From a virus: a DNA stretch of 26,988 bases. The notes below the pieces were generated by a model. The model was not told the DNA's origin, did not search any database, and saw only the letters and a program-made list of their open reading frames with translations. Positions 1-5,607 of this stretch are shown piece by piece. Each line of letters opens with the position of its first letter. Position 1 is the stretch's first letter. Location: positions 1-26,988 of IMG/VR virus record IMGVR_UViG_3300020183_000386, one strand, 5' to 3'. Both the position numbers and the translations under genes were made by a program.

Positions 1-177
1 GGTGATATTCGTGGTAAGGCCCCAATGGGTCAGCGAACGGCAGAAGACGTTGATGAAGAAGAACTCGCTGAAAAGCAGTGGGGTGGAGCTCCAAAGACGA
101 AGAAGCCTCCGGTTGAGGACGAGGTGGACGACTCAACTGATGCTCTTGAATATTTCAAGAAGCTCGCAGACGACTAA
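1..177 (+). CDS. C-terminal end of a CDS with acidic tail; possible gp32-like ssDNA-binding protein (5' truncated)
   Basis: Frame 1 is open from the window edge to a TAA at 175-177, giving 58 residues of a protein that starts upstream. The visible part is charged and disordered-looking: an Asp/Glu cluster (DVDEEELAE), a basic-proline linker (KTKKPP), a second acidic stretch (VEDEVDDS), and a terminal DALEYFKKLADD. An acidic tail after a flexible linker is characteristic of T4 gp32, whose tail recruits replication partners, and T4-like phages can carry gp32 near the baseplate genes. That assignment is inference, because the OB-fold and zinc motif lie outside the window. Base composition is about 51% G+C against roughly a third in the following genes, and arginine is written as CGT/CGA instead of the AGA used almost everywhere else here. 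Two hairpins follow the stop codon. Confidence 0.4.
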   Translation, partial: GDIRGKAPMGQRTAEDVDEEELAEKQWGGAPKTKKPPVEDEVDDSTDALEYFKKLADD

Positions 178-182
178 TCCCG

Positions 183-201
183 CGAGAGATAGCATCTCTC
201 G
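183..201 (+). other. Perfect 8-bp hairpin just after the stop codon
   Basis: CGAGAGAT (183-190) and ATCTCTCG (194-201) are exact inverted complements around a 3-base AGC loop, starting 5 bases after the TAA of the upstream gene. No T-run follows, so on its own it is not an intrinsic terminator. It could protect the mRNA 3' end or assist the terminator just downstream. The structure is seen directly; its role is inferred. Confidence 0.55.
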
Positions 202-205
202 TCCG

Positions 206-249
206 ACACCCCCGCCAGCTGCAGCTGGATCACGGGGGTGTTTCTTTTT
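206..249 (+). terminator. Rho-independent terminator between convergent genes
   Basis: ACACCCCCG (206-214) pairs perfectly with CGGGGGTGT (233-241), followed by TTCTTTTT. The loop contains the self-complementary CCAGCTGCAGCTGG (215-228), so the whole can fold as a long, mostly continuous GC-rich stem. The T-tail lies only on the + side, so this terminates the rightward gene ending at 177. The leftward 490-aa gene stops at 248, immediately beside it, and on that strand the stem is not followed by Ts. Confidence 0.85.
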
Positions 250-1720
250 ACATATGCTGTGTTCTCCACACTGGTGTTGATTTTATCTGTTGAATAAATG
301 TATTTTTATTCTTCACGGAAAAATCAATTAAACCATCATCTAGACTTTTTGGTTTACCTTGTGTTGCTTCTATTAGTTTATTATCAAAGAACGATTTAGA
401 AGCATTTACCGCATTTGATTTTTTTGGATTAGAAAGTAATTGATTAGAATCATTCAATTCTTCATAATCTAATTGTTTCTTTGTACTTGGTGTAGTTTTA
501 AGTACCATGTTCTTTTCTATTGCCTGAGAGGCATTTGCATCATTGGGATATGAATCTATTTTTTGACTTACATTTCCACCCTCTAGGAAGGTTTTAGAAT
601 CTGCCTTCATTGTTTGTGTGGAATTGTTAGATTTTATAGGAACAATCATTTCTGGATTTTTTTCTCCTGCTAGAATCATGGAAGGGCCCTTTACCATTCC
701 ACCTTCAGCAAAAGCAGGAATTAACATTTTGTTTTCTTTATTATTAACTATTGTTCTAGCTTGAATCTTATTGACCATTCTGGTTTTCATATCATTGAAT
801 GTCATATTTTTAATTTCAGTGATTGATTCCTTGTTAGTTGAATCTATTGTATAGTACATTTCTCTATTTGCGAAAGTAAAGTTTGGAGAAAATATTTGTT
901 GTCTATTGTGTTCAATTACATTTTGATTCGTTGTAGTATTCGATTCGGAAGTTGTATTACCATCTACCACATTAGTATTTGAAGACTTGTTAACAATATT
1001 CTCCAGCACATTAGTATTTGAAGACTTGTTAACAATATTCTCCAGCACATTAGTATTTGAAGACTTGTTAACAATATTCTCCAGCACATTAGTATTTGAA
1101 TATCTTGTATTAGAATTACTACTTGGTCTTATGAAATAATCAATTGAACTAAAATTGTTTTTGTAAACTTCCGATGTTTTGGGGTAGTAATTAGAGACAT
1201 GATATGAACCAGAATCTGTTGAAAAATTATAAGGCTCTTGACTAATAAAAGTCATAGACGCTATATTCTTTTCTGTTATTTCTTTTTTAGATGTTTTAGT
1301 TGGTGATTGTTTTGTTATCACCTGTGGAGCATGAAATGTATTTTCAGAAGTTGTTATTGCAGGATTTAAGTAAAGAGGACTAACAGATGAAATAAAATTA
1401 GTACTAGTATTCAATATTGTTTCTAATGGTTTATCATTTTTTTTTAAGTTGATATTATATGTGTTATTCTTAGAAACATATTCTACACTTTTGTCATATA
1501 CATCTTTATTTCCTGCTCCCTGCACGCTTACATTTATGTTTATATCTTTGGACTGACCTGTTGCAGTTTGAGGAGTGGTTGTTGGGGTGGGGATTGAGGC
1601 AGGAACTTCGCTCTGTATGCTTTCGGAATTGAACATAGAATTATCTGACAATTGAATGCTGCTAGAAAATACTTTTAGTAATTCTTCCCTTAGTCGTTCT
1701 ATGTTCTTTTTATTTTTCAT
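248..1720 (-). CDS. Candidate tail tape measure or tape-measure-tip protein, Asn/Ser-rich, 490 aa
   Basis: The start ATG at 1720 overlaps the gp51-frame stop as ATGA and has a purine-rich ribosome site (GAGGAAGAAGG) 2 bases upstream. Around residues 336-360 is FAEGGMVKGPSMILAGE followed by NPEMIVPI, which matches the GG-V-GP-LAGE-PE-VIP motif common near the ends of phage tape measure proteins. Lying directly after the gp26/gp51 chaperone pair matches the chaperone-then-tape-measure order of long-tailed phages. T4 gp29 (590 aa) is the functional counterpart. Against a classical tape measure, the rest is low-complexity Ser/Asn/Thr-rich sequence, not long helices, and residues around 205-250 include a 13-residue tandem repeat (NTNVLENIVNKSS). 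It could instead be a hub- or tape-tip-associated protein. The motif is seen, the family link is established knowledge, and the exact role is inferred. Confidence 0.5.
   Translation of the reverse strand: MKNKKNIERLREELLKVFSSSIQLSDNSMFNSESIQSEVPASIPTPTTTPQTATGQSKDININVSVQGAGNKDVYDKSVEYVSKNNTYNINLKKNDKPLETILNTSTNFISSVSPLYLNPAITTSENTFHAPQVITKQSPTKTSKKEITEKNIASMTFISQEPYNFSTDSGSYHVSNYYPKTSEVYKNNFSSIDYFIRPSSNSNTRYSNTNVLENIVNKSSNTNVLENIVNKSSNTNVLENIVNKSSNTNVVDGNTTSESNTTTNQNVIEHNRQQIFSPNFTFANREMYYTIDSTNKESITEIKNMTFNDMKTRMVNKIQARTIVNNKENKMLIPAFAEGGMVKGPSMILAGEKNPEMIVPIKSNNSTQTMKADSKTFLEGGNVSQKIDSYPNDANASQAIEKNMVLKTTPSTKKQLDYEELNDSNQLLSNPKKSNAVNASKSFFDNKLIEATQGKPKSLDDGLIDFSVKNKNTFIQQIKSTPVWRTQHM
968..1100 (-). 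repeat. 39-bp in-frame tandem repeat, about 3.4 copies
   Basis: Near-exact 39-bp units begin at 968, 1007, 1046 and 1085 (the last partial, ending near 1100), each starting CACATTAGTATTTGAA on the + strand. The period is a multiple of three, so the reading frame of the 490-aa gene is kept and each unit encodes the same 13 residues. Such repeats expand and contract by slippage or recombination. Confidence 0.95.
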
Positions 1721-1938
1721 AACCTTCTTCCTCTAGAATTAAACGCTCTATTCATATTATTTTGATTAGCGATTCTATTGTTTTCGTTCTCAACATGCTG
1801 CCTCAGTAATTCAAGATATATGTCTTTTTCCCAAGGTATCATCGATTCTAACTCTGTCAAACTATAATTATAATGGTGCATTAGTTTGAAGTTTATGTCG
1901 AATAATGATCCTAGGCTTGTATGACTGAGGCCAACCCG
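1717..1938 (-). CDS. 51: gp51-like tail/baseplate hub assembly protein frame, probably expressed by -1 frameshift from gp26
   Basis: This reading frame ends with TGA at 1719-1717, overlapping the next ATG. It encodes a conserved-looking helical stretch (LMHHYNYSLTELESMIPWEK, then DIYLELLRQHVENENNR). This resembles cyanophage gp51 and the downstream 'T' part of lambda-type G/GT tail chaperones, which carry a similar Trp-Glu, Tyr, Leu-Leu and charged-helix pattern. The frame is open back to a TAG at 2019-2017, but the only ATG/GTG/TTG ahead of the conserved part is ATG at 1881. That ATG has no Shine-Dalgarno sequence and would give only 54 residues. The feature therefore starts at the -1 frameshift site, where the frame fuses to gp26 and adds 73 residues. 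In T4, gp51 (249 aa) is described as a hub assembly catalyst; this one is much shorter. Confidence 0.65.
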   Translation of the reverse strand, partial: RVGLSHTSLGSLFDINFKLMHHYNYSLTELESMIPWEKDIYLELLRQHVENENNRIANQNNMNRAFNSRGRRL

Positions 1939-2642
1939 AAAAAATCCTTTATCCCCCTTAATACTATTGATCTCTTTACTTTGTCTGAAGTTACATATGA
2001 TACTGTTTTTTCTACTCTAGGCATTGATGAGAAGAATTCTATGATTTTATCAAATTGCTTCTTTGTCATGTTATCAATAAATTCTTTAAGTTCATCTGAA
2101 CTCATTTTATCAGAGTCTATTCTTTCATCGTGAGTTTCTATGTAATCAATACACTTCAATGCGAGTTCATAAATGTCTGAAAGTTCCATAGTCTCTAGGT
2201 CATTTGAAATAAACAAAGACAATGATGGATACTTCATATGAATAATAACATCTTCTGATATTTTAATTTTGTTCGAATGATTCTTTCCTTTAATGATATC
2301 AAGATTATCTAAATCAATTTTTAGAGTTACCTTTTCTCCTGTTTCTGGGCATATCAAAATTGGAGTTGCATATTCTTGTACCGACTTTGATCTTAACTTT
2401 ATGAACATATATTCAAGATCGAAGAGTGGTATTTTTGTTGCATCATCCACTCCATCGTAGCATGTTTCAACTACATTTGCTATTGCTTTGAGCATTTCCT
2501 TTTCTTGACCTGTTTCCTGCGCGATTAACAGTACCTTTTCTTCTTTAACAAAAAATGGTCTAAACCACACTTGTTTATTTGAAGAAGGAATTGTGTCTTG
2601 ATATTTTGGTGTTTTTGATTTTAATAATTCAATCGGATTCAT
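1911..2642 (-). CDS. 26: gp26-like baseplate hub / tail assembly chaperone protein, 243 aa
   Basis: The protein starts MNPIELLKSKTPKYQDTIPS and has the look of T4-superfamily gp26 (208 aa in T4). An N-terminal PSSNKQVWFRPFFVKEEKVL segment resembles the start of many T4-like hub proteins, and it is followed by a helical region with CPETGEKV near residue 110. The start was set at ATG 2642 because AGGAG lies just upstream; an in-frame ATG at 2669 overlaps the previous stop but has no ribosome site. The last eight codons pass over the T TTT TTC heptamer, so ribosomes would make both this 243-aa form and a frameshifted gp26-gp51 form of about 308 aa. Its place before the tape-measure candidate suggests it is the short form of a tail assembly chaperone. 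Family confidence is fair; the chaperone role is inferred. Confidence 0.7.
   Translation of the reverse strand: MNPIELLKSKTPKYQDTIPSSNKQVWFRPFFVKEEKVLLIAQETGQEKEMLKAIANVVETCYDGVDDATKIPLFDLEYMFIKLRSKSVQEYATPILICPETGEKVTLKIDLDNLDIIKGKNHSNKIKISEDVIIHMKYPSLSLFISNDLETMELSDIYELALKCIDYIETHDERIDSDKMSSDELKEFIDNMTKKQFDKIIEFFSSMPRVEKTVSYVTSDKVKRSIVLRGIKDFFGLASVIQA
1938..1944 (-). other. Putative programmed -1 ribosomal frameshift site (T TTT TTC)
   Basis: On the minus strand, in the gp26 frame, the codons read GAT TTT TTC GGG, giving a canonical X XXY YYZ heptamer T TTT TTC. Slipping back one base enters exactly the gp51-like frame and bypasses the gp26 stop at 1913-1911. A run of five Gs (minus strand 1957-1953, within AAGGGGG) lies 8 bases upstream and could act as a Shine-Dalgarno-like stimulator, as at dnaX. 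I see only weak pairing downstream and no convincing stem-loop. Confidence 0.65.
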
Positions 2643-2668
2643 TTCATCTCCTAAAAGTTTTAATATCA

Positions 2669-3307
2669 TTAGCTTATTGTTTCAAAATAATAGTCTCTAT
2701 ATGTGAATATAGTAACAAATGTTCCATATCCAGTAACACTAGAGTCTAGTGTTGTCGGGGTTATGGATAACGGATATGCATTTCTCATTACTAAAGTAGA
2801 TGTTGGTTGTTTACTATCGTGTCTAAGACACTGTATAACAATTTGACCAGCATAATTTCCAAAGTCCAGAGTATAATCGGTATAAATGTCAGCAGACACA
2901 TTGTTACTACCAGTGGCATCTGCGTTAGCAGATGCAGGCGCCGATTGACCAATACCCCCCTTGACACCCTGTCCTCCGTTGCCACTCTTAATATCGACAG
3001 ATATAACTCTATCCATCCATTGTTCTATAAATGATCTTTCTGCCCAGTCCTGCATTATGATAAATGACATTGCACATTCACCATATTCTCTTTTTACTGG
3101 TATATTGAAATCAGGACCCCAAGGTGCATATTGAACCGTTTGAAAAGATCTAGCAGGTAATGCTATATTTTCGGGATAACAAAACATAGTTCCGTTTGGA
3201 CCTACAAGCATGACTTTGTAGCGACTAATCTGCTGCAATCCTCCGTTAAAGGATAGGATTTTCTTTTTAAATTCTGGTTTAGTGTCGCCTGTTCTATTTA
3301 AATTCAA
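2669..3307 (-). CDS. 54: gp54-like baseplate tail-tube initiator (tail tube fold), 212 aa, TTG start
   Basis: The order of motifs follows T4 gp54 and the related tube protein gp19: an N-terminal strand with RYKVMLVGPNG, then LPARSFQT, a central FIIMQDWAERSFIEQWMDRV (compare the Met-x-Asp-Trp region of gp54), and a C-terminal half of beta strands ending FVTIFTYRDYYFE. At 212 aa it is shorter than T4 gp54 (320 aa) and nearer to gp19 (163 aa), so a tube-protein variant cannot be excluded. gp54 sits on the hub and starts tube polymerisation together with gp48, which is encoded divergently nearby. The start is TTG at 3307, overlapping the gp4 stop as TTGA. An exact AGGAGG 7 bases upstream makes this start convincing despite the rare codon. 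Confidence 0.65.
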   Translation of the reverse strand: MNLNRTGDTKPEFKKKILSFNGGLQQISRYKVMLVGPNGTMFCYPENIALPARSFQTVQYAPWGPDFNIPVKREYGECAMSFIIMQDWAERSFIEQWMDRVISVDIKSGNGGQGVKGGIGQSAPASANADATGSNNVSADIYTDYTLDFGNYAGQIVIQCLRHDSKQPTSTLVMRNAYPLSITPTTLDSSVTGYGTFVTIFTYRDYYFETIS

Positions 3308-3735
3308 AATAGATCCTCCTCTGTTAATAATTTGAAGGATATGTTATTTTTTTGACAAAACTTTTTTGCAGATTCCCATTTTGCCTGATTTATAGCATAT
3401 GTGATACTTTCATTTATAAGAGTTCGTTTAGTCTTTCTTCCTTTTTCTGGTTGTAATGTTTGCTTTTTGGGTTTTATTTCCACTATAGATGTACTGATCG
3501 TCCCATCTTTGTTTTTTGTTTCTACTATGAAATCTGGTATGTAATTATGGAGTGCATTATCCACAGGAGAAACATAAGGTATTTTAATAGATTCAAATGC
3601 CCATCTTATAACATTTTTATTGTTATCAAGATATTTACAAAATTTTCTTTCCCATAAGGATCTGCAAATTATATCTTTGCTGCCACCTATATATTTTGTG
3701 GGATTTTCTGGAATGTACTTTGTTTTATATGGCAT
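3304..3735 (-). CDS. 4: gp4-like head completion protein, PD-(D/E)xK nuclease fold, 143 aa
   Basis: The sequence follows T4 gp4 (150 aa) from end to end: YIPENPTKYIGG at the start, RSLWERKFCKYLDNN near residues 25-39, WAFESIKIPY, then YIPDFIVE, IVEIKPKKQT and a final KFCQKNNISFKLLTEEDL. D68, E86 and K88 fit the PD-(D/E)xK catalytic triad, with E29 in the WER motif. gp4 is needed to finish DNA-filled heads before tail joining. The start at ATG 3735 is chosen by homology. A longer reading to 3873 would run antisense into gp48 and add an unrelated leader. There is no Shine-Dalgarno sequence, but a perfect TATAAATA sits 5 bases upstream, so the transcript may be leaderless. It overlaps the gp54-like gene. 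Confidence 0.88.
   Translation of the reverse strand: MPYKTKYIPENPTKYIGGSKDIICRSLWERKFCKYLDNNKNVIRWAFESIKIPYVSPVDNALHNYIPDFIVETKNKDGTISTSIVEIKPKKQTLQPEKGRKTKRTLINESITYAINQAKWESAKKFCQKNNISFKLLTEEDLF
3315..3320 (-). promoter_or_regulatory. Shine-Dalgarno AGGAGG fixing the TTG start of the gp54-like gene
   Basis: CCTCCT on the + strand reads AGGAGG on the minus strand, 7 bases before TTG at 3307 and inside the 3' end of the gp4-like gene. No ATG lies at a workable distance, so this site decides the start. Confidence 0.8.
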
Positions 3736-3740
3736 ATAGG

Positions 3741-3748
3741 TATTTATA
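3741..3748 (-). promoter_or_regulatory. T4-type late promoter TATAAATA for the leftward operon
   Basis: TATTTATA on the + strand is the exact T4 late -10 element TATAAATA on the minus strand, lying in the 29-bp spacer between the divergent gp4 and gp48 genes. With the usual T4 spacing (element at about -13 to -6), +1 falls on the A of the gp4 ATG at 3735. Confidence 0.7.
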
Positions 3749-3764
3749 AGGATAAAGTTTAAAA

Positions 3765-4679
3765 ATGGCAATACATCTCGTATATCCAGCAGAACCAGAA
3801 ATACAACGAATAATTCCTTTGTGGATGAAATTTTATTGTTACGAGTTTGCTGCAAATTATCAAACAAGAGCAAAAAATGTTATGGGCTCTTCTGCCCCAT
3901 CATTTTCTAGTACAATATCTCTTGGTCTTGGAGCCATTCCGGGTATTTCTGATTTAGTTTCTTGGGGTGTTAACACAGTTCAGGGTGGAAGACTTTTGGG
4001 TAGTGTATTCGTGCCTGCGCCGCCAGAACTGAGTTTGTATGCTGATGCACAATATAACACAAGTATATCAGACCCAGAAGCTATGACCACAGCAAATCCA
4101 GCTGCAACTTTGGGGGGGTTCAATCCCCTTGCACCAATTGATGAAGCATTAGACCGAGTAAGTGAATTGCTAACAGGGGGTTTGATTCAATTAGACTTAT
4201 CAGATGCTACATTTCAGGGAGTAAACAAAAGAGTATATACTTTTAAATTAATGATGCCCGCGTATACTTCTGCGGATGCGGCCGCAGCATCTGCTATTTG
4301 TAATTTCTTCCAAGCATATCAACTGCCAAATGTACAAACCCCCCTTATAGAGTCATTAACATTCCCAACCAAATCGTACCATCCTCCAATGTGGTCATTT
4401 GGTATTGGTCCTGGAAATAATAGTGCAACGGATCCTGATTGGTTGGGCGACACTCAACTTTCATTTCTCGATGGATTGACCGTAAATAAAACGGCATTTA
4501 AAAACAACTTCGGTATATCGAGTTCTGGAGGTTCAATCAAACCATTAGCACAATCTGCAACATTATCCTTCGTTGAGATTGAACCAGCATTCAGAGCTTC
4601 TGATAGATCTACTAATGGTGGTATACCTAGAGTTATTAATAGATCTACAGCGTTTGCAGGGGAAGACGGAGGAGTTTAA
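3765..4679 (+). CDS. 48: gp48-like baseplate tail tube cap, 304 aa
   Basis: The middle of the protein, NKRVYTFKLMMP at residues 154-165 followed by an Ala-rich helix (SADAAAASAICNFFQAYQLP) and FPTKSYHPPMWSF at 200-212, matches the tube-fold core of T4 gp48 (YRMFNFSFRMQ, helix, YPHEFLI). The stretch at 43-85 is rich in Gly, Ser and hydrophobics like the insertion before the core in T4 gp48 (364 aa). The C-terminal SATLSFVEIEPAF is the closing beta strand. gp48 binds the hub and, with gp54, forms the platform on which the tube grows. The ATG at 3765 has only a distant AAGGA 12 bases upstream. The gene ends TAATG into gp53. Confidence rests on pattern and gene order together. Confidence 0.8.
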   Translation: MAIHLVYPAEPEIQRIIPLWMKFYCYEFAANYQTRAKNVMGSSAPSFSSTISLGLGAIPGISDLVSWGVNTVQGGRLLGSVFVPAPPELSLYADAQYNTSISDPEAMTTANPAATLGGFNPLAPIDEALDRVSELLTGGLIQLDLSDATFQGVNKRVYTFKLMMPAYTSADAAAASAICNFFQAYQLPNVQTPLIESLTFPTKSYHPPMWSFGIGPGNNSATDPDWLGDTQLSFLDGLTVNKTAFKNNFGISSSGGSIKPLAQSATLSFVEIEPAFRASDRSTNGGIPRVINRSTAFAGEDGGV

Positions 4680-5593
4680 TGTTATTCTTTCAGACAAATA
4701 TAGATTATACATTTCAAAATGGTAAAACTGTAAATGTAGTAGATATATTTAAAAAGGTTTCGTTTTCTCAACAAACAATACAAGAACCATCTTTGTTTGA
4801 TACTGTTTTGTTGTCAGAGGGAAGTACTCCTGAAAGAATCTCAACACAATATTATGGAACTCCAACTGCTTCTTGGGTGATTTTACTTGCAAATAATATT
4901 ATAAATCCTAATTTAGAATGGCCTGTTGAGTATTCATACTTTTTAAACTATATCAATGAATACTATAAAGGATCTAGGTATTACATTTTTGATCTTCCAG
5001 AATTACAAGTAGGAGATGTTGTTGCTAAGGTAACTTCTTCTGGAACAGTGCTGGATACCAGCAATTACTCCTTTGTAAAAGAATGGGATCCTGTTACTAG
5101 AAGTTTTGTTGCATACGGTGGACTTGGAACTATATCCAATAACGATTCTGTTATATTTTTAAGAAACAGAGGAGATGGATTTGACACTGTTGCAAACAAT
5201 ATACAAATTCGCAAAAAGACAGAGAAAAACTATAATGGACTAAGTTATTTCTTTACTTCTGGAAATAGAGCACAAATAATAAGTCCATATAGAGTTGTAA
5301 ACGACAGCACTCTAACCAACATCACAGCAGATCCAGCAGCAACAAGCACTGATGTTGGGGGAGGATATACTGATACTGATACGATCAGATATACTCTTCT
5401 TTACAAATACATAAATGGCGAGAGTCTTCCTGTAGAAACTAAATCAATAATAGAAAAAGAAAATGATTTAGAGTACAAGAGATACAAGATTAGAATACCC
5501 AAGAACAAAGTTCTTAGAGCTATTCTTGATGCGTACAATAGGGCATCAAAAGAGAAGCAGATAGGTAGAAGCGTAGAAGTCACTGTACTATGA
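4679..5593 (+). CDS. 53: gp53-like baseplate wedge protein, 304 aa
   Basis: The N-terminal part matches T4 gp53: a starting MLFF, then VDIFKKV, and at residues 52-80 PERISTQYYGTPTASWVILL followed by ANN and NPNLEWP. This corresponds to the 'PEELANAIYGNPQLYWVLLM..N..YDPYYGW' segment of T4, a LysM-like fold that clamps the wedge to the hub. At 304 aa it is about half as long again as T4 gp53 (196 aa). The extra C-terminal portion (from about 110) is mostly strand-like and ends in a basic helix (RAILDAYNRASKEKQIGR). The start overlaps the gp48 stop (TAATG) and is preceded by a strong GGAGGAG, so translation is probably both coupled and independently initiated. Confidence 0.85.
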   Translation: MLFFQTNIDYTFQNGKTVNVVDIFKKVSFSQQTIQEPSLFDTVLLSEGSTPERISTQYYGTPTASWVILLANNIINPNLEWPVEYSYFLNYINEYYKGSRYYIFDLPELQVGDVVAKVTSSGTVLDTSNYSFVKEWDPVTRSFVAYGGLGTISNNDSVIFLRNRGDGFDTVANNIQIRKKTEKNYNGLSYFFTSGNRAQIISPYRVVNDSTLTNITADPAATSTDVGGGYTDTDTIRYTLLYKYINGESLPVETKSIIEKENDLEYKRYKIRIPKNKVLRAILDAYNRASKEKQIGRSVEVTVL

Positions 5594-5601
5594 GATAAAT
5601 A
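5594..5601 (+). promoter_or_regulatory. Late promoter-like GATAAATA before the giant hub gene
   Basis: GATAAATA differs from the T4 late consensus TATAAATA only at the first base and lies directly after the gp53 stop codon. The ATG at 5608 begins 6 bases beyond the element, so initiation would be at or one base before the start codon. Confidence 0.55.
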
Positions 5602-5607
5602 TTCATA

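Noticed and set aside
968-1100. CRISPR-like array
   Set aside because: The 39-bp units are directly adjacent with no spacers, and they encode a protein repeat in frame.
1885-1937. Stimulatory stem-loop downstream of the slippery site
   Set aside because: Only short GGC/GCC-type pairings are visible. I cannot support a stable stem or pseudoknot by eye.
2643-2669. Earlier gp26 start at ATG 2669
   Set aside because: It has no ribosome site. AGGAG sits correctly before ATG 2642, which begins the conserved MNPIELLKSK.
3736-3873. Upstream extension of the gp4-like frame to an ATG at 3873
   Set aside because: It would run antisense through the start of gp48 and across the divergent promoter, and adds a leader with no match to gp4. 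The T4-like start is ATG 3735.
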